Source: Ceratotherium simum simum
Lineage: Eukaryota; Chordata; Mammalia; Perissodactyla; Rhinocerotidae
Direction of reading: 5' to 3'
Length of the DNA: 64,000 nucleotides
NCBI RefSeq assembly: GCF_000283155.1
Contig: NW_004454177.1
Coordinates: 1,982,128 to 2,046,127 of the forward strand
Shown here: one piece after another, positions 20,521 to 31,865 of the stretch
Numbering within the stretch: the first letter of the stretch is position 1
Layout: the number at the start of each line of letters is the position of its first letter
Notes under the pieces: generated by a model
Told to the model about the DNA's origin: nothing
Seen by the model: only the letters and a program-made list of their open reading frames with translations
Databases searched by the model: none
Translations under genes and position numbers: made by a program

Positions 20521-22365
20521 GATTCAATTTGCATATAGAAAGGACACTACTAATCTAGCCTAGTTATGTATGTTTCTGCTCAGGAGATTTACATCTTATT
20601 TATAACTAATTCCTCTGTTGCGTGTTTGGCATTCCAAGATTTTTGCCTAGATTCAGGAATACACCCAAAGTGGCAAAAGGATGACAGTGTTGATTGCTTT
20701 GCCTCTCTCTCTACCTCTGAAGTTAATATGATGCTCTCTCAGTGCAAAGGCACAGACAGGAAGGAATTTAATGCAAATTTAGCCAGGAGTCTAGTGCCAC
20801 TTCACAAAATATTGATTAGGTGTCTGATTTGCTCTCCCCTGACAATGGGCCATAGGAATAAACCAATGAGGTGGGCTCAACTCCAGCTCGTCATGGTCAT
20901 TCGATAAAGCCAGGCAACCAATGAGGAGCAGCTACCTTTTGATTGGGCGAGAGGCCAGTGAGGGGGGAAACCGTCTTAGCAACAGCAGAAAATATTGCAC
21001 ACGCCCTTGCACACACGCACAAACACAGACATCATGCTTTACCACCCTGCTGCAGTTAACAGTTACTGATTACGTCTCTTAAGGCTTTTGTTTGGCCACA
21101 GTCCTGCTTCCAAAGGACCAGTTTCTGTTCACAGATCACACTGCTTACCTGGTCAGTCAGCCCATAATCCCTTTTTAATGGAATAAAGGGGCAACATTCC
21201 TCTCTCTGCCCCCTCCAACACACATCTTATTAAGAGCGAACTTTGATCTGCAGGTAGACGGCACAGGCTTTGCTCTTGAAATGTGCTGTTCTGAACCCCT
21301 TCAGGGAGCTGGCCCCACCCCCGCCCTCCTTTGACCCACCTGCAGGTGGGGAAGGCGGTGTGGCGTGGAGGCCGGGCCCACCGCTGGACTGCTGTCTCTT
21401 TTGCTTCCTGTAAGAACTGCAGAAGGGATTGCACCAGGCTAGAGCAGGCTTCAGTGTCGCTGTTATTTTCCTTGCAGGCTTCCCCTTGTATTGTTCCATG
21501 GCCTTCTCATCCAGGGCCCAGGAAAGCTTTCCTGTTTTTGGCATGACATTTGGCAATGTCATACTTAGCCCCTGGGTTCCAAACATTTAACATTCTCATT
21601 TGCAAGGTTCCCCTCCTCTGGTCTCCATTGTGTTTTTTGTTTCCTGAGCAGCTGCCCTTATTCCCCAGGTGCCAGGGCATGGGGGCTCCCCGCCAACCCC
21701 TGGTTTCCCCAAATTAGTAGTGGTCATGGCTTACTTGCCTCATTTCTGAACTCCCCACCCCATATCCTAGCTCTGGGTTTATTTCGAGGCAAGTGGTGAT
21801 GGCAGGTAACTGGCAAGGCACATTGGTTCCCAGCATCGTTCTTTCCTCCATGAACTTTGTTTCTTTGCTCTGACAGCTGGTTTCAGCATGAATCTTTGAT
21901 CCAAGAGCATCTGTCCATGGATTATCCTGGCCTGCTGGTGGCTCTCACTCATGTTCCCTGCTGACAGTTATAATTCTGTCTGGGTAGGAAAGCCTATCAG
22001 TTAGGACAACCTTCACTCTAAGAGGCGTGTGGCTATATTTTATGCTAGAGAAAAGGAAGTTGAGATGATGTCATAGGAATTTTCCTGTCCAAGAAGGATT
22101 ATTGTGTAGGAAATGGTAGCCAGCTGTTTTCCATCTTGTTGCCTACAAAACAAAGTGAAATGACATGAAATGGAAGCAAGAGAGAATTAAGATAGACACG
22201 AAGAATAAGTTTCTGAATATTAGGGTTAACAGCACCTGGAATGTATTACCAAGTGAGCATTTGGAATTACTTTCTGAGTTAGGTACGGTGCCCATCCTCT
22301 GGAGTTTTATTTAGGTGTATTCTCTCACAGATGCCGTGGGATGGACGTGATGACCTACAGGGCAG
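20521..22365. other. Unique interval with a GC-rich segment, no gene seen
   Basis: 1.8 kb without a named repeat. 21280-21480 is locally GC-rich with a few CpGs and includes the palindrome at 21335-21350. Frames of 113 codons (20566-20907) and 118 codons (21230-21586, minus) have no recognised domain. An unannotated exon cannot be excluded without alignment. Confidence 0.5.
21335..21350. promoter_or_regulatory. 16-bp perfect palindrome with paired E-boxes
   Basis: cccacctgcaggtggg equals its own reverse complement and contains CACCTG and CAGGTG joined into CACCTGCAGGTG. Such E2 boxes are bound by ZEB, SNAI and class I/II bHLH factors. Function here is inferred only from the motif and the GC-rich setting. 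Confidence 0.45.
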
Positions 22366-22369
22366 TGTG

Positions 22370-22585
22370 TATGGGCTTTGGAGTCAAATTGGTCTAGATT
22401 TAAGTTGCAGCTTTTCTGCAATCTCATAATATGGTGTTAGCAAATTTATTACCTTCTCTGGGCCTTTTTTAAAATCTGTAAAATGGAAGTCACAATATCA
22501 ACCATATAGGTTTAAATAAAATCATGTATGTAAAATCCCTAACTTAGGGCTTACCATGTAATAAGCATTCAAAAATGTTGAATCT
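22370..22585 (+). mobile_element. MIR SINE, near full length
   Basis: Ordered blocks gggctttggagtcaaattgg, ttctctgggccttttttaaa, atctgtaaaatggaagtcac and the end cttaccatgtaataagcatt. Confidence 0.8.
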
Positions 22586-22659
22586 TCCTCCCAATTCTAG
22601 AATTCTCAGAGCCTCATTCCATCAATAGAGCTCTGGGAACAGTATTGTTAGTCAATTTT

Positions 22660-23010
22660 TAAAAATTGAGCATTTACCTAGAGCGTAATGTTATGAGGTC
22701 TAGACATGGTGTCTGCCCATGACAATTTACATTTTAGGCCAGAAAAGAAGCCAAACAAGTTATATAACAGGGAGCAGCTGAGGCAAGGCAAGATTAATGC
22801 CAATTTCGTGGAGCCAGCAAGTATAATGTGAGTGGGATATCAACCTGCATTAGAATCATCCAAGAAAACATTACAGGAAAGTTGGGACTTGATCAGAGCC
22901 TTAAAGAATGGCCAGAATTTGGATAAGCTTAAGGGATGGAGGTAGGCAGAGGCGCCTCCCAGGTTGAGGTGGTAGCATTGGCAAACTCTTAGGAGAAGAA
23001 ACGAGCATGA
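22660..23010 (-). mobile_element. LINE-2 fragment, antisense
   Basis: Decayed inverted L2 with gtgtctgcccatgacaattt, gacttgatcagagccttaaa and gaggtggtagcattggcaaa in the expected order. Confidence 0.6.
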
Positions 23011-23062
23011 TTGTTGAAGTAGGAAGAGAGGAGAGTGGTTGGCAGGGAAGAGAAACTCTTGA

Positions 23063-23215
23063 AGTATGTTGGTTAAAGAGCTCAGGCCCTAGAATTAGGC
23101 CTATCTTGGTTTCAGTTCAGGAACTACCACTTACGTTGTTGTGACTCAGTTTCCTTAGCTGTAAAATGGGCATAATAATTGTGAGCATTAAATGGTATTG
23201 GAAGCAGATAAAAGG
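23063..23215 (+). mobile_element. MIR SINE
   Basis: aagagctcaggccctagaat, tgtgactcagtttccttagc, tgtaaaatgggcataataat. Confidence 0.8.
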
Positions 23216-24145
23216 CTTGCGGTACGTCTGACTGCAAAAACTATGCTTTAACCACCACACACACTGCCTTCATAACAGGACAGCCAATCCAATATTTTTA
23301 ATGTGAGAAATAAATAGATAAAAGATACAGCTATGAATGATAGCTGGACAGAATTAATCCTGTGCTGCTGAGGAATGCTGTGACAGTGACCTTTGGTGTC
23401 CTCCCTTCCAGACAGCTGCTTGTACCCACTTCTCCCTCTGTGGGTTGTGATTCCACACATAAGCGTTTTCCCTTTTATCTCCCCATTTGCATGCTTCTAT
23501 TAGACATGGATTTGGTTAGCCCTGCATCTGTGAGACGGCTAGCCAATAATAGAAGCCCCACAGGGACTAATGCGGTCTGGTTTGGGGAGCAGGTCTGGCG
23601 AGTGAGGTCTAGGTCAGGAAGCTATTAGCTGCAGAGTCAGGAAATATATTCAGCTGTCATCACTTTTTAATTAAAAATAGCCTGTTGGCACTTGCATTCC
23701 ACCACTCTGTTGTAGATAGTTGAGCCCCACCCTTTCCCTGCACTGGGTCCTCCCACAAAACACGACAAATATCTTCTCCCTGGTCAAGGGACTCGGGGGC
23801 TTGTTCAGAGACCGTGAGAAACTTGATCTTTAGGAGGCAACAGGCACAATGCATAATGCATAATCTCTTTCCAGCCCTGCCTCTAGTAATGGCTGGTTGG
23901 TGAGAACATTTATACCATGGAAATCTGTAAATGCTACAAATCGGGACTTTTTCTTCTCTGGAGAGTGGCATGTTAAACATTGACCATCTCACCACCGGAG
24001 GAGAAGGGGTAAATTCCCAGCTGGTAATTCCTAAGATTACCATTGTGAAGTAGGATTTTCTATACTCCAGATTTTTTTCTTCATTTTCTATCACATTAAA
24101 TCCACTTATATCATTGCTTATATAGAATGGAAACTTGAGAAACAA
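23216..24145. other. Unique sequence, no gene seen
   Basis: Includes a 161-codon minus-strand frame (23660-24145). It has no recognised domain, and its composition does not stand out as coding. A perfect AT palindrome, tttttaattaaaaa, lies at 23664-23677. Confidence 0.5.
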
Positions 24146-24149
24146 TATG

Positions 24150-24395
24150 GGATCAGTTCAAGAGTCCACTCAGCTAGACCTAAGTTAAAATCTCCACTCC
24201 TTAATTACTTGTCACATGGCCTTGTCCTTGTTTACTTAACTGTTTTAAGCCTTGGTTTTCTCATCTGTAAAATGTGGCTAAGAATAGTATCAACTACTTG
24301 ATCACTGTGAACATTCAATGAAATTGTTCATGTAAAGCGCATAGTGCAGTACTGGGCATGGAACAATCATGCAGTAAATGTAGGCTATTTTATTA
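24150..24395 (+). mobile_element. MIR SINE, near full length
   Basis: cttggttttctcatctgtaa, aatgtggctaagaatagtat, catgtaaagcgcatagtgca and ctgggcatggaacaatcatg in MIR order. Confidence 0.85.
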
Positions 24396-25275
24396 GTGAG
24401 TATTTATAATTCAGGTTGGAGGACACAATAAAAAGTTGATCAGGTGTAGACTAACCATGTTCTATCAGGCTTGTCATGAATGTGTAAGGTTAATAAGGAC
24501 ATTATTTGACACAGTTATCTGAACCATGTAACAGTGAAGTGTAGTAATTGGGTGCCACAGCACTTAATTAAATTGTTTAACTTATTACTCTGGTGTTTTT
24601 GCATTTAAAGATATTGTGTAAAACAAAACACAGCACAGTCCACACTCTCTTAAATTGGCATAATACACAAATTGTATATTCAGCATCTTTTAGCAATATG
24701 CAAATTAAGCACCAACATATTTGCAGCTTCATCAACACAAAGCATTTGTTTTGTGCCTATTTTCCATAGACACTCCAGAACAAAACAATTTTTGACAAAT
24801 ACAGTTCCTACTCTTTTGGAGTTTTTGGTATAAAAGAGACAATACTAAGATCTCTCTCATAGGTAGACAGACAGATAGATGAGAGAGAGAGGGGATATTC
24901 TGAAGGCAGAATAAAAATTTTTGTGCCAAGAGCTAATTCACAGAAATGTGAAGTTATTTACCTGTGTGGTGAAATAGAAATTCATTTTAGGTGAGTGTGA
25001 GGTCGCCTCACTGGAATCTTATAATAGGCCAATAGGTTTCTAGTAAATTTAGTCGCCTGTATTGACTAATTTTAATTTGTTTTTCTTTGAAGTGCAATTT
25101 TCTCTTTCAAAGTTAGCCAGACCAAAATGAGGGGCCAATTCAGAAGAGGTCAGTGGCAAAGTTCACCCAACATTTACCAGTGTATTTAATCCTGGTTTCA
25201 CTGGTTCCAGTGGTAGCTCTAGAATCAATGGTTGTCCAAATGGCTCGTCTGTATGGTGAGTCTTCACACTCTCCA
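24396..25275. other. Unique AT-rich sequence, no gene seen
   Basis: A short GATA/GA-rich run lies at about 24863-24893. No gene or named repeat. Confidence 0.5.
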
Positions 25276-25278
25276 GGT

Positions 25279-25435
25279 CAGCATCCTCAGTCAACCTGCA
25301 TTAGAACCACCTGGAGGGCTTATTAAAATGAAGATTCCTAGGCCAAAGTCCAGTCCTGTAAATTATGTGGATTGAACCTAAGAAGTTTGCATTTTATCAT
25401 GGGCCTCAAATCATTCTATCCACCTTAAACCACTC
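25279..25435 (+). mobile_element. MER5A/B-like hAT MITE
   Basis: ctgcattagaaccacctgga, gggcttattaaaatgaagat and gaagtttgcattttatcatg follow MER5 order. The ends are eroded and the flanking 8-mers agree at five of eight positions. Confidence 0.7.
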
Positions 25436-25439
25436 CTCT

Positions 25440-26075
25440 AGAGCCTACCCTCTCAACGTTCCTCGTATCCTGTGCCTCCTTATTCCTTCTGCTGCTGCCT
25501 TATTCATACATCTAGCCTGGCTGCTACAATAGACTCCTAATTGGTCTCCTAGTTATTCTCTTTACTACAGTCAAAATAAACTGAATGAAATTCAAATCTT
25601 ATCACGTCAGATCCTACCTAAAACCCTCCCATAGCTCCCTATTTTCTATAGGATGACTTAGTCTCTTTCCTAAGCCACTTAGGGCCCTCACCCGCCTTCC
25701 TCTCCTGCTTCATCCACTCAGTTGCCCCTTGCCTGCTCCAACCACACTGAAGGCTTTCACAGTTCTCTGAGCACCCTGGGTCACAGCTCCAGGCCTTTGC
25801 TTGTATTCCAGCATCTTGCTAGAATGGCCTCCCCTCACCCCACTCCTGGCTCTCCGGTGACTACCTACTCATCGTTAACATAACAGCTCAAGAATGACCT
25901 CTCCTGTGATAACTTTCCTAACCTATTCTCTTTATTGTGCCTGTCTTCCCCTCCAATCTGTATTTACTTTGATGATAGCATTTATTACCTCCTCTGCAGT
26001 ATTTGTTGACATGTCTGTCACTCCCTTGAAGGCAAAGCCCGTGTCTTACTACTCTTGGCATCTCGAGGAACATAT
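25440..26075 (+). mobile_element. LINE-2 relic, 3' portion
   Basis: Sense L2: cctaattggtctcctagtta, cttatcacgtcagatcctac, gctccaggcctttgcttgta, ctagaatggcctcccctcac, aatgacctctcctgtgataa, and the late 3' motif cttgaaggcaaagcccgtgt. Equivalent to the post-reverse-transcriptase part of ORF2 plus the 3' end. No frame survives. Confidence 0.85.
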
Positions 26076-26700
26076 TAAAGTAGTGTTTTTCAGAATAAAT
26101 GAATGCACCCATGAACTGTACAAGAGGGAGCCTAAATTTATTCCCAAATTAAATCTTCAGCTCAGGAGTTGGTTGCATCATCTTTCTTTTGATGATTTAT
26201 ATCTTATCAAGAGTTTCCAAGATTGAAAACAAAATGAAACAATTTGGAGTTTCCCGTATGTAAGTGGGCTCAATCCAGTTTGACTCAAAAATACTAAAAC
26301 TGGATGAAGCCACAAAATGTCCCTTCCCTCCAAGATAGAGAGATTAAAAAAAGAATGAAATAAATGAAACCAATGTCTTTGTTATATAAATCTCAGAGTA
26401 AATTTGGGTAAATGAGCAATCTATATGGCAAATGTAACTGATCTTTCTCGAGAGTTATTTTACTTAATTGGTTGATTTAATTTCCTAGCAAATGAAATCT
26501 GAAAATACTATCCCTGAGAACACTTACTTGCTACAAATCTCTTCTCTTACCTAAACCTCATTTATTTCAATTAATTTCCCATCATTCCTTCTCTCTCACT
26601 GTCTGCAGTGTGATTTGGGTATTGCATAGTTTTCTTTCAAGGTCACAGTTCAAAGATCAAACATAAGAAGTTGAAGACTTTCAATTCTACCATCTAAGCC
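26076..26700. other. Unique sequence, no gene seen
   Basis: AT-rich, with no gene or named repeat. Confidence 0.55.
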
Positions 26701-26704
26701 AATT

Positions 26705-27375
26705 TTAAGAATCAATGGTTGTCCTCATGTGTTGCTTGTGGGAATGTAAAATTGAACAGCCACTTTGGAAAACAGTTTGGCAGTTTCTTAAAATGTTAAA
26801 TGGAAACTTAGTATAAGACATCAATTCCGTTCCTAGGAATTTACTGAAGAGAAATGAAAATACATGTGCAGGTAAACACCTGTACATGAATGTTCACAGC
26901 AGCATTATTCGTAATAGTCAAAAAGAGGAAACAACCCAAATGTTCGTGAATTAGTAAATGGATAAACAAAATGGGGCATATCCATGCAAGGAAGTACTAG
27001 TCAACAATAAAAAGAAATGGAATACTGATACACGCTACAACATAGATGAACCTCAAAAGCATACTGAGTGAAAGAAGACAGACACAAAAGTACTCATACT
27101 GTGTGATTCCATTTGTGTGAAATATCTAGAAAAGGCAACTTTATAGATACAGAAAGCAGAGTAGTGGTTGCCTGAGATGGGGTGGGGAGAATAGGAGCAG
27201 AAATTGACTACAAACAGGCTTGAGGAAATTTTGGGGGGTGATGGACGTGTTTTAAAATTGGGTTGTAATGATACTTACCCAACTCTATACATTTACAAAT
27301 AATCATTGAATTTACAGTTATAATGGATGAATGCTATGATGTGGGAGTTATACCTCAGTAGAGCTGTAAAAATGG
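26705..27375 (+). mobile_element. LINE-1 3' end (end of ORF2 and 3' UTR)
   Basis: Shows gggaatgtaaaattgaacag, gcagcattattcgtaatagt, tggaatactgatacacgcta, ctgtgtgattccatttgtgt, gtagtggttgcctgagatgg, gatggacgtgttttaaaatt and a final ttatacctcagtagagctgt. These are landmarks of the L1M 3' region. Stops are frequent; it is a 5'-truncated fossil. Confidence 0.88.
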
Positions 27376-27904
27376 TTAAAATTGGTACTTGGTTACTTTC
27401 ATATTTTATTTTAGTGATATTACAGTCTCAAAAACCTTTCCCAGGTAGTGTTAAAAAAAAAATCTTTAATCACAGGTTCTAGATTTTAAGTTGGTTTCTT
27501 TCCTTTTCCGCAAACCCCTGAGACCTTTCACCTTTGTACCAGTGGAGACATATTCAGACTGTAAAAACTTTTTTCCTTCAAACTAATTAAGCTCTGATGA
27601 CATCAGCTGTATTTGCGGTACACCTGATTAAGGCCATGATACTAATTAAATTCTTGAATGATTAAAAATGCAAATTACCAGATTTGGTTCAGCAACAGGC
27701 ATGGCTGCCTGGCTCCAGAACAGTAGAGGAAATAACCACTCTCATCTCAGGTAATGGAATGCTCTCCAGTCTAACCTGAGTCTAATAAGATAATAGCATC
27801 AACTGTGAATGACCGAGACTTACCTATTTCATATGGGGCAATATTTCATTTATAGGGCAGCACATTTCTAGGTGGTTCATACCCATGTGAGTATATCGAG
27901 AGGT
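27376..27904. other. Unique sequence with homeodomain-site cluster
   Basis: Repeat-free DNA between an L1 and a MIR. Within 27583-27675 are two TAATTA sites (27584-27589 and 27643-27648), a TGATTA site, a near-palindromic TGATGACATCA (27595-27605), and an octamer ATGCAAAT (27668-27675). It is a candidate conserved non-coding element; no gene is seen. Confidence 0.45.
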
Positions 27905-28090
27905 GCTGTGGCAAGATGGAAGGACCTCCAAGCTTTGGAGTTAGAACTGAGTTCAAATGCTGCTTCTGTCACTTACCAGTTGTGTGATCTGTGGCTAATT
28001 ATTTAATTTCTCTGAGCTTATGTCCCTTTATTTATAAAATGAGATTTGGATATCTATTTCAAAGGATGATCTGTCCCAAAGGATTAAAAG
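27905..28090 (+). mobile_element. MIR SINE
   Basis: ccaagctttggagttagaac, tgtcacttaccagttgtgtg, ttctctgagcttatgtccct in order. Confidence 0.8.
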
Positions 28091-28319
28091 ATTTACCCCA
28101 GTCATCTCTGAAGATAGAATTTGTAGATTGTGCTTTGGTAGAATAGGAACTGCTGTTTTATTTTTGTCTGGTTCTGATCCATTTAGTTGCATGTGCCATC
28201 CTCTTACACTGAGCCTATCCCAGTATTCCAGTACAGTTCATGGGGCAGCTAGGAGGTGGGACTGGCTGAAATAAAAGGACCATTCTGAGACATAAAAAGG
28301 GATGAGAGAGATAATCATT

Positions 28320-28400
28320 AATTTATGCATTCAACTAATTGTTATTGGGCTTCTCCGTGTTCCAGGCATTTATTGCATAGAGAAGAATAATGTAGAATGT
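28320..28400 (-). mobile_element. LINE-2 3' end scrap
   Basis: The inverted terminal motif: gcattcaactaattgttatt, gggcttctccgtgttccagg. Confidence 0.5.
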
Positions 28401-28647
28401 GGTAAAGGTTTTTAAATACTGGGATGATAATAAATTTTATACCTATATAAATGTGTGGTTGTGTGTGCATGTATGTAGTTTTTCTCAGAATCAACTGCAC
28501 ACCAAAGGTGACTCAGACATTTATGGAACTTTTATTGGAGACTTCTGGTGAATTGTGGGTTGGAGATTGAGAGACCAAGGAGGGAACATGGTGGCTCCTT
28601 CAGTGTTAGTTTTCTCCGACTTTTCTCTTGTTGTCTCTGGCTGGCTA

Positions 28648-28860
28648 TAAATGGTGTCATAGAAAGAATACCAGATTCCGAGTCAGAAAACCTTGGTTCG
28701 ACAACTGCCCCTTCACGTTTTAGCTGTGTGACTCGGGCTTGTCATTTAACTCCTCTGAGCTTTATTTTTCTCATTTATATAATGGAAATAAAACCTCTGC
28801 ATTGTCTGCTGCCCAAATGTCAAAGCTCAAATGAGGAAATCCATTTGAAATCATTTGATA
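28648..28860 (+). mobile_element. MIR SINE
   Basis: agattccgagtcagaaaacc, ttttagctgtgtgactcggg, cctctgagctttatttttct. The 3' third is weak. Confidence 0.8.
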
Positions 28861-29635
28861 AACCATAAAACGAAACACAAGATAAGGTGAGGTGCGGGTC
28901 GCTGTTGCAGAAAGAGGCTGACGGGAACTGGGGAACGGTCAGTTATCTGTTGTAGGAAACAATGATTTTGGCATTTCTCCACAGAGTAGACATTTGGTGC
29001 TAATTTATGCACATTAGTTAATTTTGTTTTGCTGGGGGCTCAGATGGGACTCCCTGATGGATGTGCCATCCCTGACAGAATTAAGAAAGCCACATGGCTC
29101 AATGCTGTGATCCTTCCAGGGTTGGAACTAAAGGAGACAGGCTCTTGAGAGGCACAGGCTTGGCTGACAATTTCCAAGTCGTCTGCTCAAGGAAACCCCG
29201 CTGAGGCCCAGGAAGTGGGATGAGTAGAGAAAACCCTTTTGTCATAAAAACTGTTAGGCTTGTTTTCAGCCCAGCTCCCAGTCCTCTGGGTTTTACATTC
29301 CAGGCATGTAGGAATGTAGTCACCCAGTGGTAACTGGTGGTGTTGAGCCCTTCTTTCCAAGCTCTGAAACCATCTGGGCTAGCTGAGAGCGAGAAGGAAA
29401 AAGTGGCATCCTTTTCAGTGGGAGAAAAACACTTTCAACAGTCAAACTTAAGGCAAGTTCTTGGAGAAAAGAGAATTATTCAGGAGAAAGACAGCCAGAT
29501 GCTCTGCAAAATCTTGTGTCTGGTTATAGCATAAATTGAGGATGGGCAGGAAAGAATCACTGCATCTTGAGAATTGTTGAACCTCATCGTGGACATGACT
29601 CAGGTAAACCGTAGAATCCCGTGCGTCTCTGTTTA
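28861..29635. other. Unique sequence, no gene seen
   Basis: No gene or named repeat. Short frames on both strands (29099-29323 and 29337-29534) show no domain. Confidence 0.55.
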
Positions 29636-29639
29636 CGTA

Positions 29640-29775
29640 TTGCTCTCACTCTCCACACTGTAAGCTGCTCCTAACTAGGACCAAGGTCTTGGCATTTTTT
29701 TTCTATCTGTAGTGCTGACCCTAGGGCTTGGCATTCCACAGTTGCTCCATATATATGATTGAGTGGAATGGTTGC
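29640..29775 (+). mobile_element. LINE-2 3' end fragment
   Basis: cactgtaagctgctcctaac, gaccaaggtcttggcatttt and cctagggcttggcattccac are the sense L2 tail. Confidence 0.65.
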
Positions 29776-31431
29776 ACTGGCCCTTTCCACACGCCAAGGC
29801 TGACGGGGGAAGGAGGGTAATCCCTGTGGGTAATTTACCTCAATGTTCCATAATCCTTAATATTTGGGGAGGATTTTCACTTGTTAAAAGATAAAAATAC
29901 TTCTCTTCTTTGGTACCTGTTCATTTTGATTGTGCTTGTAGCATAAGCAATAGGCTAGAAATGGACCAGAAGGCAAGCAAGGCGTGATCTCTTTCTATCA
30001 GGCAGAGCTTCCCAGAGGCGCTGTGGCAGGCTTGGGGGGGGGGGGGTGCAGTGGTTACAAGCGTTTCCTAAGATATGGATGGTTTCGCGTTTCTTATAGT
30101 GGATGAACATGTGAAAGCAGTTCTGATGACTATTTAGAAATTTGCAGTTCCATTTGCACATTCATTGTATGGCTTTGTCTGTAAACATCCTGACTTCTCT
30201 AATGACTATTTGGGCATCTGAAACTATAACAGCCCCACCCCTAGAGTGTCCTGGGGCAGGTACATACAATTCACTTCCCCCTGATCTTCCTGTTAAAATG
30301 TCCTGGTACTAGTTCGATTATTTTTTAGTCCCAGCATTTATTTATTATCAGTGATGTTCTTTGCTTTGCCCGCAGTATAAAATATTAGATTTTTTTCTGA
30401 TTGAATTTGCTCTTATATATTTTTTCTAATAATACAAGAGTATATGTGACTTTAATCTTTACACTTTAAAATCAGGTATTAGGTGTTCCTAAATAGAAAA
30501 TGATTTATTTTACTAAGAGATTTTATACAAGGTCTGTATTTAATATCTTCTATAACATTTTCTAATTTGAAAAAAATTAATAAAATTTAATTAATTTTAT
30601 TACTAAGTCTCAAATAGAATCTCCCAAATTCTTTCCAAACGTATCCCAGTTATGCAATTGTTATAATTTCCTGTGTGTAATGACGTGAAAAAGGTAGGGC
30701 AAGACTGTTATAAATTATCCTTGTTGCAATTTTTCACCCTGGGAGATTGGACGTAAGTGGAAAGAATGTTAATCTTGGTGGAAGGGATTTGTTAGAGGAA
30801 TCCAAGATGTTGCTATTTTCGTTTTCAAAGTTCCATTTGCTAAAATAGTGAAATAAAGAGGGCAAGTTGAACTTAAAGATATTTCACGGTGATGGACACT
30901 GTCTGCTGGGATTGGATGCCTTTCTGCAGATTCCGACCTCGCCAGCTGGCCCTCTCTTGCTTCTTCCAGGAGAGCATGGGTTGAAAGAGGCAGCAGGAAC
31001 TCAAGAGGTAAATGTCACTCCACCTAGCCTCCATACTTTGAAATTACACATGGATTTAACAGATTTCAAAGTGTCATAGTCGTACAAGTCATAGAATTCA
31101 TTAAACCCCATTTAAATGAAAAGTAAGTGATAACTCTCCTACTTAAAAATAATTGAGCAAATGTTTTTATATTAAACGGAAACACTTCAACAGCATTTCT
31201 ATTGAATAAATACACCGAATACAGGAGAAAAACACAAAATGGGTCTGACACTGACTTTAGATTACTCTTCCAACATTCTGAAAGTGTGTGCAAGGGGTGC
31301 CCCCTTTCTTCTGCAGGGCTGGGGAGAGAGGTCAATGCTGAGAAAGTGCACCTGCAGCTTTGAATGCCACCCCCTCCAACCCCCGGGGCAGGGAGGGGGG
31401 AACAAAGCATGAACTAGGTGGTCTCAGGAGT
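29776..31431. other. Unique interval, AT-rich in the middle, no gene seen
   Basis: Holds a G13 run at 30034-30046, an AT-rich zone at 30290-30620 with an inverted repeat (aataaaatt/aattttatt, 30579-30601), and frames without recognisable domains (30867-31079 plus, 31066-31410 minus). Confidence 0.5.
30034..30046. repeat. Mononucleotide G13 run
   Basis: Thirteen consecutive G in otherwise unique DNA. Such runs are prone to length change and sequencing error, so the exact count is uncertain. Confidence 0.85.
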
Positions 31432-31563
31432 AAGGTTGCCATATTTAGCGAATATAAATACAACAATATATGCAATATTTGAGATATACTTACACTAAAA
31501 TTTATTTTTGTTTATCTGAAATTTAAATTTAATTGGGCATTCTGTTTTTATCTGGCAACCCTA
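31432..31563. mobile_element. Palindromic MITE-like element
   Basis: Starts aaggttgccatat and ends tatctggcaacc, giving an inverted repeat ggttgcc/ggcaacc. The right arm has tgtttatctgaaatttaaat and gggcattctgttttt, and the left arm is shortened. It resembles a common mammalian palindromic repeat whose full form folds into a long hairpin. I cannot give the family name with confidence. Confidence 0.65.
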
Positions 31564-31699
31564 CTTAGGAGGGAGTTGGGGGAGAGGGATCTGGGAAAAC
31601 ATTAGGAAGCAGAAAAAAAGGAATCGACAAAGTGGTGAGTGAATATTATAGTAGGGGGATGTCTATGTCATGTACTTGGAATAAAATTTGCACAGGATT

Positions 31700-31865
31700 T
31701 CCAAGGATGCAGAGGGGCGTGTTGTTGGTCAGGGAGAGCTTCAGATGAGAGCAGTACTGATTCTTGAAGAAGACCAGAAATGACCCTCAAAGGAAGATGG
31801 TGGGAATTGAGGAAGGACATTCCAGGCAGAAGAAAGCGTGTCGAAAGGCTCAGAGGGGTGAAGCA
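31700..31865 (-). mobile_element. LINE-2 fragment, antisense
   Basis: tcagggagagcttcagatga, ggacattccaggcagaagaa, gaaaggctcagaggggtg match the inverted L2 3' region. Confidence 0.65.

Noticed and set aside
23660..24145. 161-codon minus-strand open frame
   Set aside because: No recognisable motif. Length is within chance for 64 kb read in six frames.
24698..24705. Octamer ATGCAAAT sites here and, inverted, at 20527-20534 and 23485-23492
   Set aside because: About two occurrences per 64 kb are expected by chance; isolated sites carry no weight.
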